NCBI RefSeq assembly: GCF_003330725.1
Contig: NZ_CP030840.1
Location: 3,596,001 to 3,660,000, forward strand
Reading direction: 5' to 3'
Length of the DNA stretch: 64,000 nucleotides
From: Acidisarcina polymorpha
GTDB taxonomy: Bacteria; Acidobacteriota; Terriglobia; Terriglobales; Acidobacteriaceae
The position numbers and the translations under genes were made by a program. Shown here piece by piece: positions 19,509 through 28,577 of the stretch. Under the pieces are notes generated by a model. That model made no database searches and was not told the origin of the DNA. It worked only from the letters and a program-made list of their open reading frames with translations. The stretch's first letter is position 1, and each line of letters opens with the position of its first letter.

Positions 19509-20142
19509 ATGGCCCAGGTGACATCTAGTTCAGAACAACTCGACCTTCTCATGCAAAGGAACATCGATCTTGAGGTTTGCGAGCCAGACGTCAAGCGTGC
19601 ATTTAATACGATTCGGGAAGCTTTTCGGGCTAAGCATAAGCTCCTCATCTGCGGTAATGGGGGAAGCGCAGCAGACGCCGAACATTGGGCCGGAGAACTG
19701 TTGAAGGGTTTTCGCCACAAGCGCCCGCTGTCACCGGAAGATCGCGCAAAACTGCCAGAAAAGCTGACAGCGAGCCTTCAAGGCGCGTTGCCGACAATCA
19801 CTCTCACGGGGTTTCCTTCTTTAACCACAGCTTTCGGGCATGATGTCGATCCGGAACTGACGTTCGCTCAGTTGGTTTGGGGCTTGGCCAGTCAGGGACG
19901 TGCTGATCGGCATTACCACGTGCGGCGATGCAGCCAACGTCTGTGCAGCACTTCAGGCGGCGCGCTCTCGGGGCCTCCGAACGCTAGGTCTGGCGGGTGA
20001 AATTGGTGGAACGATGAAAACTCTTTGAGATGTCATCATCCTTGACCCCTCACGCGAGACCTAGGTGATCCAGGAGTACCATCTGGCTATCTACCACTCT
20101 TTATCAATGATGCTGGAGGAGGAGTTCTTTAGCCATCAGTAG
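19509..20142 (+). pseudogene. GmhA-like SIS-domain sugar isomerase, inactivated
   Basis: The N-terminal 130 codons read as a phosphoheptose-isomerase-like SIS protein (KLLICGNGGSAADAEHWAGE at about 43-62, then GALPTITLTGFPSL and LVWGLASQG). At about 19893-19900 the phase changes. The correct continuation (VLIGITTCGDAANVCAALQAA, then GLAGEIGGTMKTL) is in another frame, which itself contains a TGA and a TAG before the family C-terminus (EYHLAIYHSL, MMLEEEFF). One frameshift plus two stops argues against a sequencing error. GmhA converts sedoheptulose 7-phosphate; SIS relatives isomerise other sugar phosphates. It sits between GH51 and GH38, so this block has lost an isomerase step. Confidence 0.85.
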
Positions 20143-20206
20143 CGGGGTTCTGGTGCAATCAGATGATGACCGGCCCGGCGCATGGAGCTCAACCGCAGGA
20201 GAAAAT

Positions 20207-22735
20207 ATGGACAAGGGTTCGAAGAGCAAGGATCCTCATGAGGCTAGATCGAGTTGTTCCCGACGGGACTTCGTCAGAACTTCGGCCACTGCAGTGTTAG
20301 GCACAAGCCTTTTGTCGCGTGGGGCACTCGCATCTTCCCTGGTGACAGCGGCGGGCGGTGAGCGTCCCGTCTTACATATAATCGGACACTCTCATATCGA
20401 TGCCGCCTGGCTGTGGCCGTGGACCGACAGCTCCGACGTTGTACTGACGACATTTCGTAGTGCGCTGGATCGAATGCAGGAAACGCCGGGATTCAAATAC
20501 AGCCACTCGTCAATGATTCATTATCAATGGGTGGAGAAGGCAGACCCTAAGATGTTTGCCGAGATATTAGCTCGCATTCAAGAAGGTAGGTGGGAGGTCG
20601 TAGGTGGTTGGCCAGTCGAACCTGACTGTAACATCCCTTCAACGGAAAGCTTCGCCCGGCATTGTCTCTATGGAAAGACTTACGCCTCGAGAAAACTCCA
20701 GACGGATGTTAACGTCGGGTTCAATCCGGACTCCTTCGGTCACGCCGCCGGCCTGCCCACAATCTTGAAGAACGCGGGCTACAAGTACTATGTATTTCTA
20801 CGTCCGCAAGAGCATGAAGGAGTGTTGCCTCGCCTTTTTTGGTGGGAGGGGTCGGATGGATCCAGGATCATGACGTATCGAATTTACGGCTCCTACGATT
20901 GGCTCGCAAAGAACCTGACTGATGCAGCCTCGCACTCATTCCCATCAGGTTGCCACCACGGGGCGTTCTTTCTCGGCGTCGGCGATCATGGCGGTGCGGT
21001 GACCAAAGCACAATTGCAGGAAATTGTCGCCCGGCAGACTGACTCCACTCTGCCCGAGCTTCGCTGGAGCACCCTGCGCGAGTTTTTTACCTCGGTCGAG
21101 CAATCCATATCAGTCGCTGATCTTCCAGTCATGCGCGGCGAGCTTCAGCACCACGCAAGAGGTTGCTACTCGGCCTGCGGGGAAGAAAAGTTTCAGAATC
21201 GCCGTGCCGAACATGAGCTCTTTAATGCCGAGTCGGTGGCGCTGATTTCAACCCTCAGCCAAGGCCGATCTTACCCCGGAACCGAGTTAGCGGGCGCATG
21301 GGAACGAGTGCTCTTCAATCAGTTCCATGATGTTCTCGCGGGCACGTCTCTCTATTCCGATTATCAGAATGCTCGCGACGGCATAGGGTACGCCTGCCAG
21401 ATCGCGATGGAGACGAGCCGTCCTGCTTTAGAGGCGCTGGCAAAGCAGGTAGACCTCCACGATGTACCCGAGGGCGCTGTCTTTGCCTATAATCCTTTGC
21501 CCTGGCGGCGGAAGGCATTGTTGGAGTTTCACTATCAGACCAACACGACCACGGAGCACTTCAGCTATCTGAAGGCGCGAGATGGTAGCCAGACACCCCT
21601 TCAGATGCGCCCGTCCGACAGCATGACAGACTTCTATCCCCGGCTTTCATCGTGGGTCGATCTTCCCGCGTGCGGATATAAAGTCTTTACACTCGAGCGC
21701 GGCGCGCAGTCTGTGGCTGCTGCCTATTCGCAATATACGACTGTCTCCGACAACAGCTTTGGGATTAAATCCTTACGTGCTCCGGATGGTACTGAACTGC
21801 TTGCAGCCAACCTTGGGCTGGTCGTTATAGGGGATAAGAGCGACACCTGGGCGCATGGTGTGGCGGCATTTCGCCAGGAGTTGGGACGGCCGACCTTCAT
21901 CTCTTCCAGGATTGTCGAAGACGGTTCGGTCACTCGAGTGACTCGCCAGAAGCTGAAATGGCAGAGCTCGGATATTATGGTCGACATCGCCGAGTTCTCG
22001 GCAAACGATGCAATAGAACTTCGATTTGTTATCAATTGGCAGGAGCACGAACAGATTCTGAAGTTGGAAGTGCCAACGGCATTCCATTCACCTAGAGTGT
22101 TCGCCAAGGTTCCCGGAGCGGCCCTTGAGCGCACCGCAAACGGTAACGAAGAGCCTTACCAGGATTGGGTCGCGTTGCAAGGGTCACGCAATGAGCAAGA
22201 CTACGTTCTGGCACTGGCAAATAGTGCTACCTACAGCTACGATTGCCTGGATGGTCTGCTCCGAACCGTTCTCATCCGCTCTGCTCCATACGCCCGGCAT
22301 TATCCCAACAAAGTGGCTGAGGACGGCATTGCTGCCTGGCAAGATCAGGGTCGCCAGGAGCGAACCTTCTGGCTGTTGCGGGCAAAGGGAATCTACACTG
22401 ATCTCTTCCTCGATCGCGAAGCCCGAAGTCTGCAGACGCCGGCCGGATATGTGCTTGACTCGCGACACCGCGGCGACCAACCGTGGGAGCGATCGTACCT
22501 TGAGGTGAGCCCGAGCCAGGTTGAGGTCCTTGCCATCAAGCAAGCAGAGGGCGGAGGGCCTCCTCTGCTGCGGTTCCAAGAGCGTTCCGGCCAACACACC
22601 CTGGTGCGGATCATCAGCCCGCTCTTCAATTTGAGCCAGGGACTGTCCTTGCTGCCGTGGGAATTAAAAACCATTTCACTCTTGCCCAGTCAAGTAAAGA
22701 CGACAAGTATCATGGAGTCTAATGGAACGGGTTAA
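20207..22735 (+). CDS. GH38 alpha-mannosidase, Tat-exported
   Basis: An 842-residue family 38 glycosidase. The N-terminus has a twin-arginine signal (SRRDFVRTSATAVLG). The catalytic domain opens with IGHSHIDAAWLWPW (zinc ligands His61/Asp65 by family analogy). The nucleophile Asp175 lies in FNPDSFGHAAGL, and HDVLAGTSLYSD marks the helical middle domain. C-terminal beta domains follow (about 430-840). GH38 enzymes hydrolyse terminal alpha-mannosides with a Zn ion. The start at 20207 has AGGAG nine bases upstream. It is the last gene of the polysaccharide block, 64 bp after the broken isomerase. Export to the periplasm fits processing of oligosaccharides brought in by the receptor. Confidence 0.88.
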   Translation: MDKGSKSKDPHEARSSCSRRDFVRTSATAVLGTSLLSRGALASSLVTAAGGERPVLHIIGHSHIDAAWLWPWTDSSDVVLTTFRSALDRMQETPGFKYSHSSMIHYQWVEKADPKMFAEILARIQEGRWEVVGGWPVEPDCNIPSTESFARHCLYGKTYASRKLQTDVNVGFNPDSFGHAAGLPTILKNAGYKYYVFLRPQEHEGVLPRLFWWEGSDGSRIMTYRIYGSYDWLAKNLTDAASHSFPSGCHHGAFFLGVGDHGGAVTKAQLQEIVARQTDSTLPELRWSTLREFFTSVEQSISVADLPVMRGELQHHARGCYSACGEEKFQNRRAEHELFNAESVALISTLSQGRSYPGTELAGAWERVLFNQFHDVLAGTSLYSDYQNARDGIGYACQIAMETSRPALEALAKQVDLHDVPEGAVFAYNPLPWRRKALLEFHYQTNTTTEHFSYLKARDGSQTPLQMRPSDSMTDFYPRLSSWVDLPACGYKVFTLERGAQSVAAAYSQYTTVSDNSFGIKSLRAPDGTELLAANLGLVVIGDKSDTWAHGVAAFRQELGRPTFISSRIVEDGSVTRVTRQKLKWQSSDIMVDIAEFSANDAIELRFVINWQEHEQILKLEVPTAFHSPRVFAKVPGAALERTANGNEEPYQDWVALQGSRNEQDYVLALANSATYSYDCLDGLLRTVLIRSAPYARHYPNKVAEDGIAAWQDQGRQERTFWLLRAKGIYTDLFLDREARSLQTPAGYVLDSRHRGDQPWERSYLEVSPSQVEVLAIKQAEGGGPPLLRFQERSGQHTLVRIISPLFNLSQGLSLLPWELKTISLLPSQVKTTSIMESNGTG

Positions 22736-22868
22736 GTGGTAACTAGCGCATGTGAATCCACTTTCTCAGTGCGCTTGTACGGGCGCTCCAGCTGTTCGTA
22801 TACCACCAAAGTGCTATTCACTGACGTGTATAGAATCAACGACAATGCACTGATAAGAAGGGGGTCGC

Positions 22869-22988
22869 ATGAAACACGTAGCAGCTCTTGTTCTGTGGAA
22901 CGGGGTGTACGGTGCCCGCCGAAACCGCGTTCCGTTCTGCCTTGCGGTAGCAGTATTCACCGCAATCATTGTCAGCATTTGCCACTAG
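22869..22988 (+). CDS. Possible 39-residue membrane peptide
   Basis: An ATG preceded by AAGGGGG opens a 39-codon frame with a basic N-terminal half (YGARRNR) and a hydrophobic C-terminal half (FCLAVAVFTAIIVSIC). That layout would allow one membrane helix. There is no recognisable family, and composition plus Shine-Dalgarno are the only support. The rest of 22736-23084 holds nothing else I can identify. Confidence 0.25.
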   Translation: MKHVAALVLWNGVYGARRNRVPFCLAVAVFTAIIVSICH

Positions 22989-23084
22989 CATGCTTCTCAA
23001 GCCGGCGCTCGAGCCTCGTCGATCGCGGACCACGCCTTCGGGACACCTGGCCACAGACCAGAAAATTGAGGATAAGTATCCGCC

Positions 23085-23366
23085 ATGAACCGACGCCAGT
23101 TCGCCGCCTGTCTACCCGTCGCCGGACTGTTGGCCGGCTGTGATTCCGATCAAAGACCATCGGCGGCGGCCACGCTTCTGAACAATGGTCGGGTGCAAGA
23201 TGCAATGAAGGGCGTGGAGTCCTCCCTCGGCGATCTAGAGGTTAACGTGGACAGCTTTGACAATGAGGACTGGCGGGACGTGGTGCCTGAGATTAAGAGC
23301 TCAGTGGATGAGGTAAGAGAGGCGTTTGAGCGCCTCAGGCAGGCTCTTGGTGTTTCGAATGCATGA
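23085..23366 (+). CDS. Small lipoprotein, helical
   Basis: A 93-residue protein with a short n-region (MNRRQFAA), a hydrophobic stretch and a lipobox LLAGC (Cys20), so it should be lipid-anchored after signal peptidase II cleavage. The mature part is acidic and predicted helical (VESSLGDLEVNVDSF, then VDEVREAFERLRQAL). No named family is recognised. It is a solitary gene with no close partner on the same strand. Confidence 0.6.
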   Translation: MNRRQFAACLPVAGLLAGCDSDQRPSAAATLLNNGRVQDAMKGVESSLGDLEVNVDSFDNEDWRDVVPEIKSSVDEVREAFERLRQALGVSNA

Positions 23367-23508
23367 GTCCCTCCTCGGATTTCGCTTGACATAGGGATTT
23401 ACCAAGCGCAATTTCTTCTCACTGATTCGTTGGGTCGGCGGACCGGAAGCGAAGCCGAACCAGACTTAAGCAGATCAAACGGGCTGAACCCCTGGGAGTG
23501 TTTCCCTT

Positions 23509-23946
23509 ATGTCACCCAATGAGCTCCAAGAGCTTATCCCTGTAGCAAAGACCCTCAACGAAGAATCGGATGGCATTAACGCCACAATCACAGATCTGAA
23601 CCGAAAACTGTCAGCTCTGAACATCGGAATCGAAGTATGGATCGATCCCGAAGAGGCAGGCTCTTTCCAGTTCGGCTACGCGCGAATCGACAGCGGGAAG
23701 GATCAGGCATGGGAACTGGCCCTGCGGCACCGTGATTCCCGTAAAGCGAAGGCCAATTTCGAAGCCGTGATCGCCGAGGGTGACGAACTGATGCCTGGTC
23801 CGGCGGAGTCTCTCCTTCGTGCTGCTCGAAATGTGCGGATTGAAGCGCTCGAGGTGGTGCCCTTGATCTTGAGAAACCTCAAGCAGGTAGCTGAGCGGAA
23901 CATCGAGACAATCAAGAGAGCGAAGCAACTCGCTTCTGAACTCTAG
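23509..23946 (+). CDS. Hypothetical cytoplasmic protein
   Basis: A 145-residue protein I do not recognise. It starts with helices (MSPNELQELIPVAKTLNEES), a DLNRKLSALNIGIEVWI segment, a beta-like stretch (FQFGYARIDSGKDQAWELALR) and a long C-terminal helix with heptad character (ALEVVPLILRNLKQVAERN). A strong hairpin starts 17 bases after its stop. It lies beside a zinc-ribbon gene and phage-remnant DNA, so a mobile-element origin is possible but not shown. Confidence 0.55.
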   Translation: MSPNELQELIPVAKTLNEESDGINATITDLNRKLSALNIGIEVWIDPEEAGSFQFGYARIDSGKDQAWELALRHRDSRKAKANFEAVIAEGDELMPGPAESLLRAARNVRIEALEVVPLILRNLKQVAERNIETIKRAKQLASEL

Positions 23947-23962
23947 TCTGGACTTGAAATAC

Positions 23963-23998
23963 AGCGCCACGCGGCTGTTAGAGCAGTCGTGTGGCGCT
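23963..23998 (+). terminator. Long stem-loop after the 23509 gene
   Basis: AGCGCCACGCGGCTG (23963-23977) pairs over 15 bp, with two G-T wobbles, with CAGTCGTGTGGCGCT (23984-23998) around a six-base loop. No T-run follows on the plus strand. It is either a factor-independent terminator of low quality or a structured leader for the zinc-ribbon gene starting at 24026. Its core CGCCACGCGG also occurs in the stem at 51234-51282. Confidence 0.5.
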
Positions 23999-24025
23999 AA
24001 CCGAAGTCGCCCACGGGAGGGCAAC

Positions 24026-24328
24026 ATGGCTACCTGTCACACTATCAGTCCGCTCGATTCGCCTCAAGACACATTTTCCCCTGTCCTCACCCCTGATAAG
24101 ACCAGAGATCCAAAACACGTTCTGGCCGCCGCGATGTTTAAGGCATCCCTCGAGCTTGCACGGTCCCAAGTGACCCTCGACAAAGAGGGCTGGCGCTGCG
24201 CGTCCTGCGGGGCGACGTGCGCCAAGCTGCACAGACTGACCCATGCCCCTGACTGCGCAGTCGAACGCGTCACAGAGGCGTGGGACGCGATTAAGCGATT
24301 GATCTCCGAACAGTCTTTCACTGCCTAG
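24026..24328 (+). CDS. Zinc-ribbon-like hypothetical protein
   Basis: A 100-residue protein whose C-terminal half carries CASCGATC followed by a His and a Cys (LHRLTHAPDC), a plausible CxxC...HxxxxC zinc site. The N-terminal half is polar and variable; the middle helix (MFKASLELARSQV) precedes the zinc module. The ATG at 24026 follows GGGAGGG, a strong ribosome site. A clear rho-independent terminator stands at 24484-24510. The function is unknown; nucleic-acid binding would be typical of such a ribbon but is only a guess. Confidence 0.6.
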   Translation: MATCHTISPLDSPQDTFSPVLTPDKTRDPKHVLAAAMFKASLELARSQVTLDKEGWRCASCGATCAKLHRLTHAPDCAVERVTEAWDAIKRLISEQSFTA

Positions 24329-24483
24329 AAGTTCTCTCTCGTTCCATCCTCCCGGCGAGCTTCTATGGTCTCGATTCAACCTTTCCGCGCACCTACCGCG
24401 TGTAAGCAACCTTTACCAATGCATTTGCATCCCTTTGTTTGAGAAAAGGGTCGCACCTCACGCGACTCGGCCACGCAGAATCT

Positions 24484-24510
24484 AGGGACGCGCCCGCGTC
24501 CCTCTTTTTT
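24484..24510 (+). terminator. Rho-independent terminator
   Basis: AGGGACGC and GCGTCCCT form a perfect 8-bp stem around GCCC, followed by CTTTTTT. It lies 155 bp beyond the zinc-ribbon gene. A related stem with the same T-run is found at 33525-33552. Confidence 0.85.
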
Positions 24511-24538
24511 GTGCTCAAGTAGTTGTCCGCCGTCGACC

Positions 24539-24759
24539 CTAGCAGGAAAGTTCGCACCGATGTTCATAGTATTTAACCCTCGCCTCTTCGGCGCGCACCC
24601 GTCACCCATTCGAGCCATTGCGTCTCCACCCTTGTTTGTTGGAGATGCTTGTCTCAGCGAGACGGTTTTGCCAACGAACTCAAAAAAAATGGGGGACTCT
24701 TACGATCAGAGATTGCACCAAATCCGGGCTTAGGATTTCTCCATTTCTTCGCCTGCCAT
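24539..24759 (-). pseudogene. Deletion derivative of the two-gene module at 33.6-34.1 kb
   Basis: On the minus strand this segment begins like the membrane protein at 34144-33848 (MAGEEMEK, IWC, then LRQASPTNKGG and MARMGD). Directly after that start it jumps to the last codons of the neighbouring gene at 33801-33583 (AEEARVKYYEHR, ending in Cys-stop, against AEEARFHFHEYR there). In-frame stops lie upstream. The nucleotide leader around LRQASPTNKGG is nearly identical in both places. So an internal deletion fused the 5' part of gene A to the 3' end of gene B. Confidence 0.7.
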
Positions 24760-24805
24760 GGGGTGCAAAGTCTAAAGACGCACGCAAAGCGGTGACTATC
24801 GATCG

Positions 24806-25798
24806 TCACCGCACGAGGAAATCAGAACCGATACTCCCTCCGATGCATGATCCTGATCCAAAAGATGCGTGGGAGGCGAATTGTCCGAGCGGGCGTTTTT
24901 GTTTGTTCACATAAATGTATCTAGACAGGCTAATAGCGTGATCATTGAAGTAACTAATATTGATCGCCTCGTTCCCATACTCATCTATGACTATCAACGT
25001 GCTTGGATTTGGCCTACTCACAGATAACCTTCTACCTACGACAAAGCCGTTTTCGTCAAATCGAGCGATGATCTTGTCATCAGCGTCGCGAATATCCAGT
25101 ATTGGAGTGATGACGCCCGGCGACACCTGCTTCAGCTGAAATTGCGGGCGACCATTGACCTCAAGAACAGTGTAAGGAAAATGGTCAGCGAATCCAGTGT
25201 AGTCGGGATACAAAATTAGGGTCGAACCCGGAGGAGCTTTTCCCTCGCAGCCATTGTGCGGTGTTACCATCTTCCCCGCTGTTATTCTTCCTGAGTATGA
25301 TTCAGCTAACTGTTCTTCATGTTCAAAGAGTTTCTTGTTTTGTGTCACTAGGGCACGGAAGCGACGGCGTTCTTGGTGGTTTGTCTGGGATAAGTCATCA
25401 ATCGTCGCCTTGAATTGCTTCTGGCTAAGTTCGTACGCCCGTGTCAGCTCACCTGCAGTGGCTTCAAACTCAGACTTTTGAGTAGAGGCTATATGGCTAA
25501 ATTCCGAATTCAGTTCGGCCCTCTGCTTGTTATTTTCGAAGTTGCTCTTACCAATGGAGTGGATCTCGGCCGTAGCTAGAACCATGAGGATGAGCATCCA
25601 GGAGACTTTCTCCACTATGTGCATGTCTGTACGAATACTCATGATGCCAGCCGCAGTCGCGAGCAAGCCAACTGAGACACCTGGGGATCGCACCGTATAT
25701 GCAGCCCATACCGCAATCCCGGTAAACACCAGAACCAAGGCATGTCCCACTCGATCGCTTTTCCATACTGTTTCCGCCCAATCTTCTCGTCTCCCCAT
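24806..25798 (-). CDS. Membrane-anchored coiled-coil protein, unknown function
   Basis: A 330-residue protein. Three hydrophobic segments lie near the N-terminus (VGHALVLVFTGIAVWAAYTV, VGLLATAAGIMSI, VSWMLILMVLATAEI). A charged helical region with coiled-coil character follows (about 85-165), then a beta-rich C-terminal domain (LILYPDYTGFADHFPYTVLEV, IIARFDENGFVVGR). The ATG at 25798 follows GGTGAGAG. The frame is open upstream, but that part overlaps the terminase remnant in another frame and is not this gene. It starts 47 bp after the terminase C-terminal remnant on the same strand, so it may be cargo of that lost element. I do not recognise the family. Confidence 0.65.
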   Translation of the reverse strand: MGRREDWAETVWKSDRVGHALVLVFTGIAVWAAYTVRSPGVSVGLLATAAGIMSIRTDMHIVEKVSWMLILMVLATAEIHSIGKSNFENNKQRAELNSEFSHIASTQKSEFEATAGELTRAYELSQKQFKATIDDLSQTNHQERRRFRALVTQNKKLFEHEEQLAESYSGRITAGKMVTPHNGCEGKAPPGSTLILYPDYTGFADHFPYTVLEVNGRPQFQLKQVSPGVITPILDIRDADDKIIARFDENGFVVGRRLSVSRPNPSTLIVIDEYGNEAINISYFNDHAISLSRYIYVNKQKRPLGQFASHASFGSGSCIGGSIGSDFLVR

Positions 25799-25844
25799 GA
25801 CCGCAATGCTCTCACCTGGGGCTGCCAACGTCGAGGGCGCTTCA

Positions 25845-25984
25845 TCACATCCTCCACGAAGGCATCTGCTGAGTTTCCGAGTACACGCATGCCTGCGCGC
25901 CGAATTGGTGGCCGCAGTTGCCGCATCGGAAGCCAGCGCGAAGCGTCTGGATGAAGGGGCGCAACGACTCTTCGATGCAATAGA
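25845..25984 (-). pseudogene. C-terminal remnant of a second phage terminase
   Basis: The minus-strand frame that stops at 25845 reads IQTLRAGFRCGNCGHQFGAQ and ends in QQMPSWRM-stop. The intact terminase at 51312 ends IQKLSSGFRCGMCAHQFGTP and RMPSWRM-stop, with the same zinc-knuckle CxxC spacing. The nucleotide sequence past the stop (CATCCTCCACGAAGGCATC on the plus strand) is conserved too. Only about the last 45 codons survive; nothing upstream resembles a terminase. This is the residue of an element related to the one at 51-58.8 kb. Confidence 0.85.
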
Positions 25985-26116
25985 CTCGGCATCTCGGAGG
26001 CGGCGGTAACTTCTGAGACGCGCGTTTGAACTAAGCCGCTGGCGCGGCGGATGCTGCATTGGTGGCGGCGCTGGCGGCGGCTGGATTTAGGGTTCGGGTC
26101 ACAAGGAGGATTTCCT

Positions 26117-26395
26117 GTGACCCATCTTCGCCAGTTGATACTCGACGAACTCGAGCGTCGTAACTACTCTCCGAACACCGCACGGTCTTACCTGCATGCA
26201 GTGGAGAAGTTTGCAAGGCACTTGGGTCGTTCTCCCGAGCAGCTTGGCGCCGATCACGTCCGCGAGTACCAGGTCCATCTGTTCCGCGACCGCAAGCTTT
26301 CGGCACGCACCATCGCAGGTCAGACGGCGGCGCTGCGCTTCCTGTTCGTCAAGACATTGCGCCGTCCTTACCTGCCCGACGCGCTCCCGTCTCCT
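26117..26395 (+). pseudogene. Truncated tyrosine recombinase (N-terminal part)
   Basis: Begins with GTG behind a perfect AGGAGG and encodes the SAM-like core-binding domain of a tyrosine recombinase (ILDELERRNYSPNTARSYL, LGRSPEQLGADHVREYQ, then LRFLFVKTLRRPYL). The similarity stops after about 90 codons and the catalytic domain is missing. The frame runs on into unrelated IS DNA up to 26533. It closely resembles the recombinase at 42582, which belongs to a class found with IS91-like transposases. It is a dead end created by the IS3-type fragment on its right. Confidence 0.8.
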
Positions 26396-26492
26396 GGCTC
26401 TGTGGGTCCAGCAAATTTGATCGACCCTAACGCTGTGCTGTTTATGGGTACCCGGCGCGATTCCGAAACCGAACGCAAGCAACGGAAGCAAT

Positions 26493-26905
26493 TCATTCAT
26501 CACGTCGATCAAGCAGCCGACGAATGTGCGTGAAGACCTGGTGCGCATCGATCAAAATATCAACATTAAGCCGGATCCAGCGGCCATCGGGCAGCCGCTG
26601 AGCGACGAAATCCATGCTCCACTTGTGGGTGGGGCGCGCGGCCTGTCCTATTGGGAGCCGCTGTCGCTGGGCTCGCTCCTTGCGCTTCTGAGTCCGCACG
26701 ATCAGGCCCTCTTCGGCTGCCGGCGAGTCGCGCAATCGCACCCGGGGCGCATCCTGGGGATCGCGATGATGCTCGTAACGCAAAGTCGCCCGGTTCACCG
26801 GGATCAGCCCCGCCGCGCGGCGCTGGCTCAGTTGGTGGGCCTCTTCGGCCCACTCCGCCAGCTCGCGCCGCAAGTAGTTTGAGGGCAGAGGTGTGAACAT
26901 CTCAA
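26493..26905 (-). pseudogene. IS3-family transposase (OrfB) fragment
   Basis: The minus-strand translation contains NRATLRYEHHRDPQDAPRVRLR, then EEGLIVRTQKRKERAQ and THKWSMDFVAQRLPDGRWIR, the N-terminal half and start of the DDE catalytic core of IS3-type OrfB. The HTH_21-type linker between RVRLRD and EEGL is deleted. After the first catalytic-core strand the frame leaves the family and runs to a stop at 26493. No inverted repeats could be recognised. It overlaps the end of the truncated recombinase reading the other way. Confidence 0.75.
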
Positions 26906-26995
26906 GTTGGATCCGCTGAGAAGGAATGTTGATGGTCCACCCGACATGTTCGGCTCCTTGCGTGCCATTGATCCCCGCAGCCACACTAATAGAAT

Positions 26996-27856
26996 TCAAA
27001 ACTTCAAATCGGGTAATCCTTTCACATTCTCGGCGTCGGTTGAGACGCTAATGTTGTGCCATGCCCTGGCGTCGGATTCTCGCTTTTCCTCGGCAAAGCG
27101 GGCATACTGCACTGCGTCGCTGCCAAGCAAAAGGTGTGCAGGGAGCTGCTCCTTGGAGGCTAGTTGCAGAATGACCTGAGCAACTTTTGCTGGAGCGCTC
27201 ATCTCATGCCCCCAGTGCTCCTGCAACATCTTAAGAAATGTGCCTACTGAGGCCTCATAGTCGGGAAAAAGCTCAGGTGCGCCAGCGGTTGCCCGCTTCC
27301 CCCAGTTCGTCCGAATACCACCTGGCTCCACTGCGCAGACTGTAACGCCGAAGGGGGCCAACTCTGGGGCAAGGGCTTCGGTGAAGCCCCCTACAGCCCA
27401 TTTTGCGGCGTGATACCCCGCGTTCCCAGGGACCCCCAACCGGCCACCCACGGAAGAGATTTGAAGGATGCATCCGCTCTTCTGCGTCCGCATAATCGGG
27501 ATCGCCGCTCGTGTCATATAGACAACACCGAAGAAATTCGTTTCGATCAAAGCGCGAAAGCTCTCTGAACTTAGCTGCTCAAAGGGGGCAACATCTCCGT
27601 ACCCTGCATTATTGACGACAACATCCAGCCGTCCAAAGCTATGAACAGTCTTTTCGACCGCTGCCTTTGCCGCCGCCTCATCTGCCACGTCGAGGGCGGC
27701 TATTTGCACCTGCTCGCCATACTGCTTCACCAGATTGTTCAACCGGTGTGGATCGCGGGCGGTCGCCATAAGCCGATCACCCGAAGCAAGAACTGCCTCC
27801 GCGATATCGCGCCCCAAACCACTCGCGCAACCTGTTACCAACCATACTTTGGACAT
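26996..27856 (-). CDS. Short-chain dehydrogenase/reductase (SDR)
   Basis: A 286-residue classical SDR. It has the NAD(P) loop TGCASGLGRDIAE at about 7-19, Asp in ALDVADE, the NNAGYGDV motif at about 80, the catalytic Ser in ISSVGGRLG, and YHAAK (Tyr/Lys) at about 150, followed by EPGGIRTNWG. It is likely a cytoplasmic oxidoreductase with broad carbonyl or alcohol substrate range. The start at 27856 has GGAGG seven bases upstream; an upstream ATG in frame at 27892 lacks one. It is intact although flanked by scars on both sides (IS3 fragment and surface-protein fragment). Confidence 0.88.
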   Translation of the reverse strand: MSKVWLVTGCASGLGRDIAEAVLASGDRLMATARDPHRLNNLVKQYGEQVQIAALDVADEAAAKAAVEKTVHSFGRLDVVVNNAGYGDVAPFEQLSSESFRALIETNFFGVVYMTRAAIPIMRTQKSGCILQISSVGGRLGVPGNAGYHAAKWAVGGFTEALAPELAPFGVTVCAVEPGGIRTNWGKRATAGAPELFPDYEASVGTFLKMLQEHWGHEMSAPAKVAQVILQLASKEQLPAHLLLGSDAVQYARFAEEKRESDARAWHNISVSTDAENVKGLPDLKF

Positions 27857-27917
27857 CACAACCTCCGTTCTACTGTTTAGATGCAGATCCACTACTTCAT
27901 TCTACCGACTGGTCGTT

Positions 27918-28518
27918 TTATTGCATCCTGCCATCCTTGAAGACCACCGTACAGGTTGGGGTCGCTCCGGAAGATGCGGTCACGTTAGGTGTGAAACTCC
28001 ACCGACTCGTTCAACGCGGATGGGTTGAACTCAGAAGTAATTTCTGTTGCGGTGGGGACGGCGGACGTCACGATGCTATCGATCGCGGTGGCTACTGCGC
28101 TGGTTGTTTCACCGCTCTTCACGGCGATTGCCTTGATGGTCGATGTGGTCGACAGAGTGATCGGCCCGGTGTACGTTGCCGAGCTTGCTGTTGGGAGCGC
28201 CCCATTGGTCGTGTAGTGGATGATCGCCCCAGGTGTGGCGGTTTTCAAGACTACTTTCACCGGGAGGTTGTAGCTGCCTCCAGGCTGAGGGAAGGTAGGC
28301 GTCGCGACAACTCTAGAGACACTCACTGTTGTGACACCGCTATCCGACGGCTCATTGAGCGCGCTTCCTCGATAGCTTGCAACGACGCTGTGGCTGGCTA
28401 CGCTCAGACCAGTTGCGTAGTACACCGCATAGCCGCCAAATCCTAGCGGAACGCTCTTCACGGTCACTCCATCGACCATGAAGTCCACCGTTCCGGTCGG
28501 AATACTGCGGTCCTCCAA
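27918..28518 (-). pseudogene. Fragment of an Ig-like-repeat surface protein
   Basis: The minus-strand frame encodes Ig-like (Big_3_5) and chitobiase-type C-terminal (CHB_HEX_C_1) repeats: PTGTVDFMVDGVTVKSVPL, then GAIIHYTTNGALPTASSATY and PSALNESVEF. At about 27985 the frame ends, and the next repeat (NVTASSGATPTCTVVFKDG) continues one frame away. Both the N-terminal export signal and the C-terminus are missing. Complete proteins of this kind are large secreted adhesin- or hydrolase-like proteins. It is a decayed internal piece. Confidence 0.75.
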
Positions 28519-28577
28519 GATAAGTCGAGTAGTCGAAGGCCGTTCCCTCTGGATTTATCTTGGTGACAAAGGCATAG

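Noticed and set aside
25639-26009. Several open frames on both strands over the terminase remnant
   Set aside because: They cover the same DNA as the terminase tail and the start of the membrane gene; only one minus frame shows homology.
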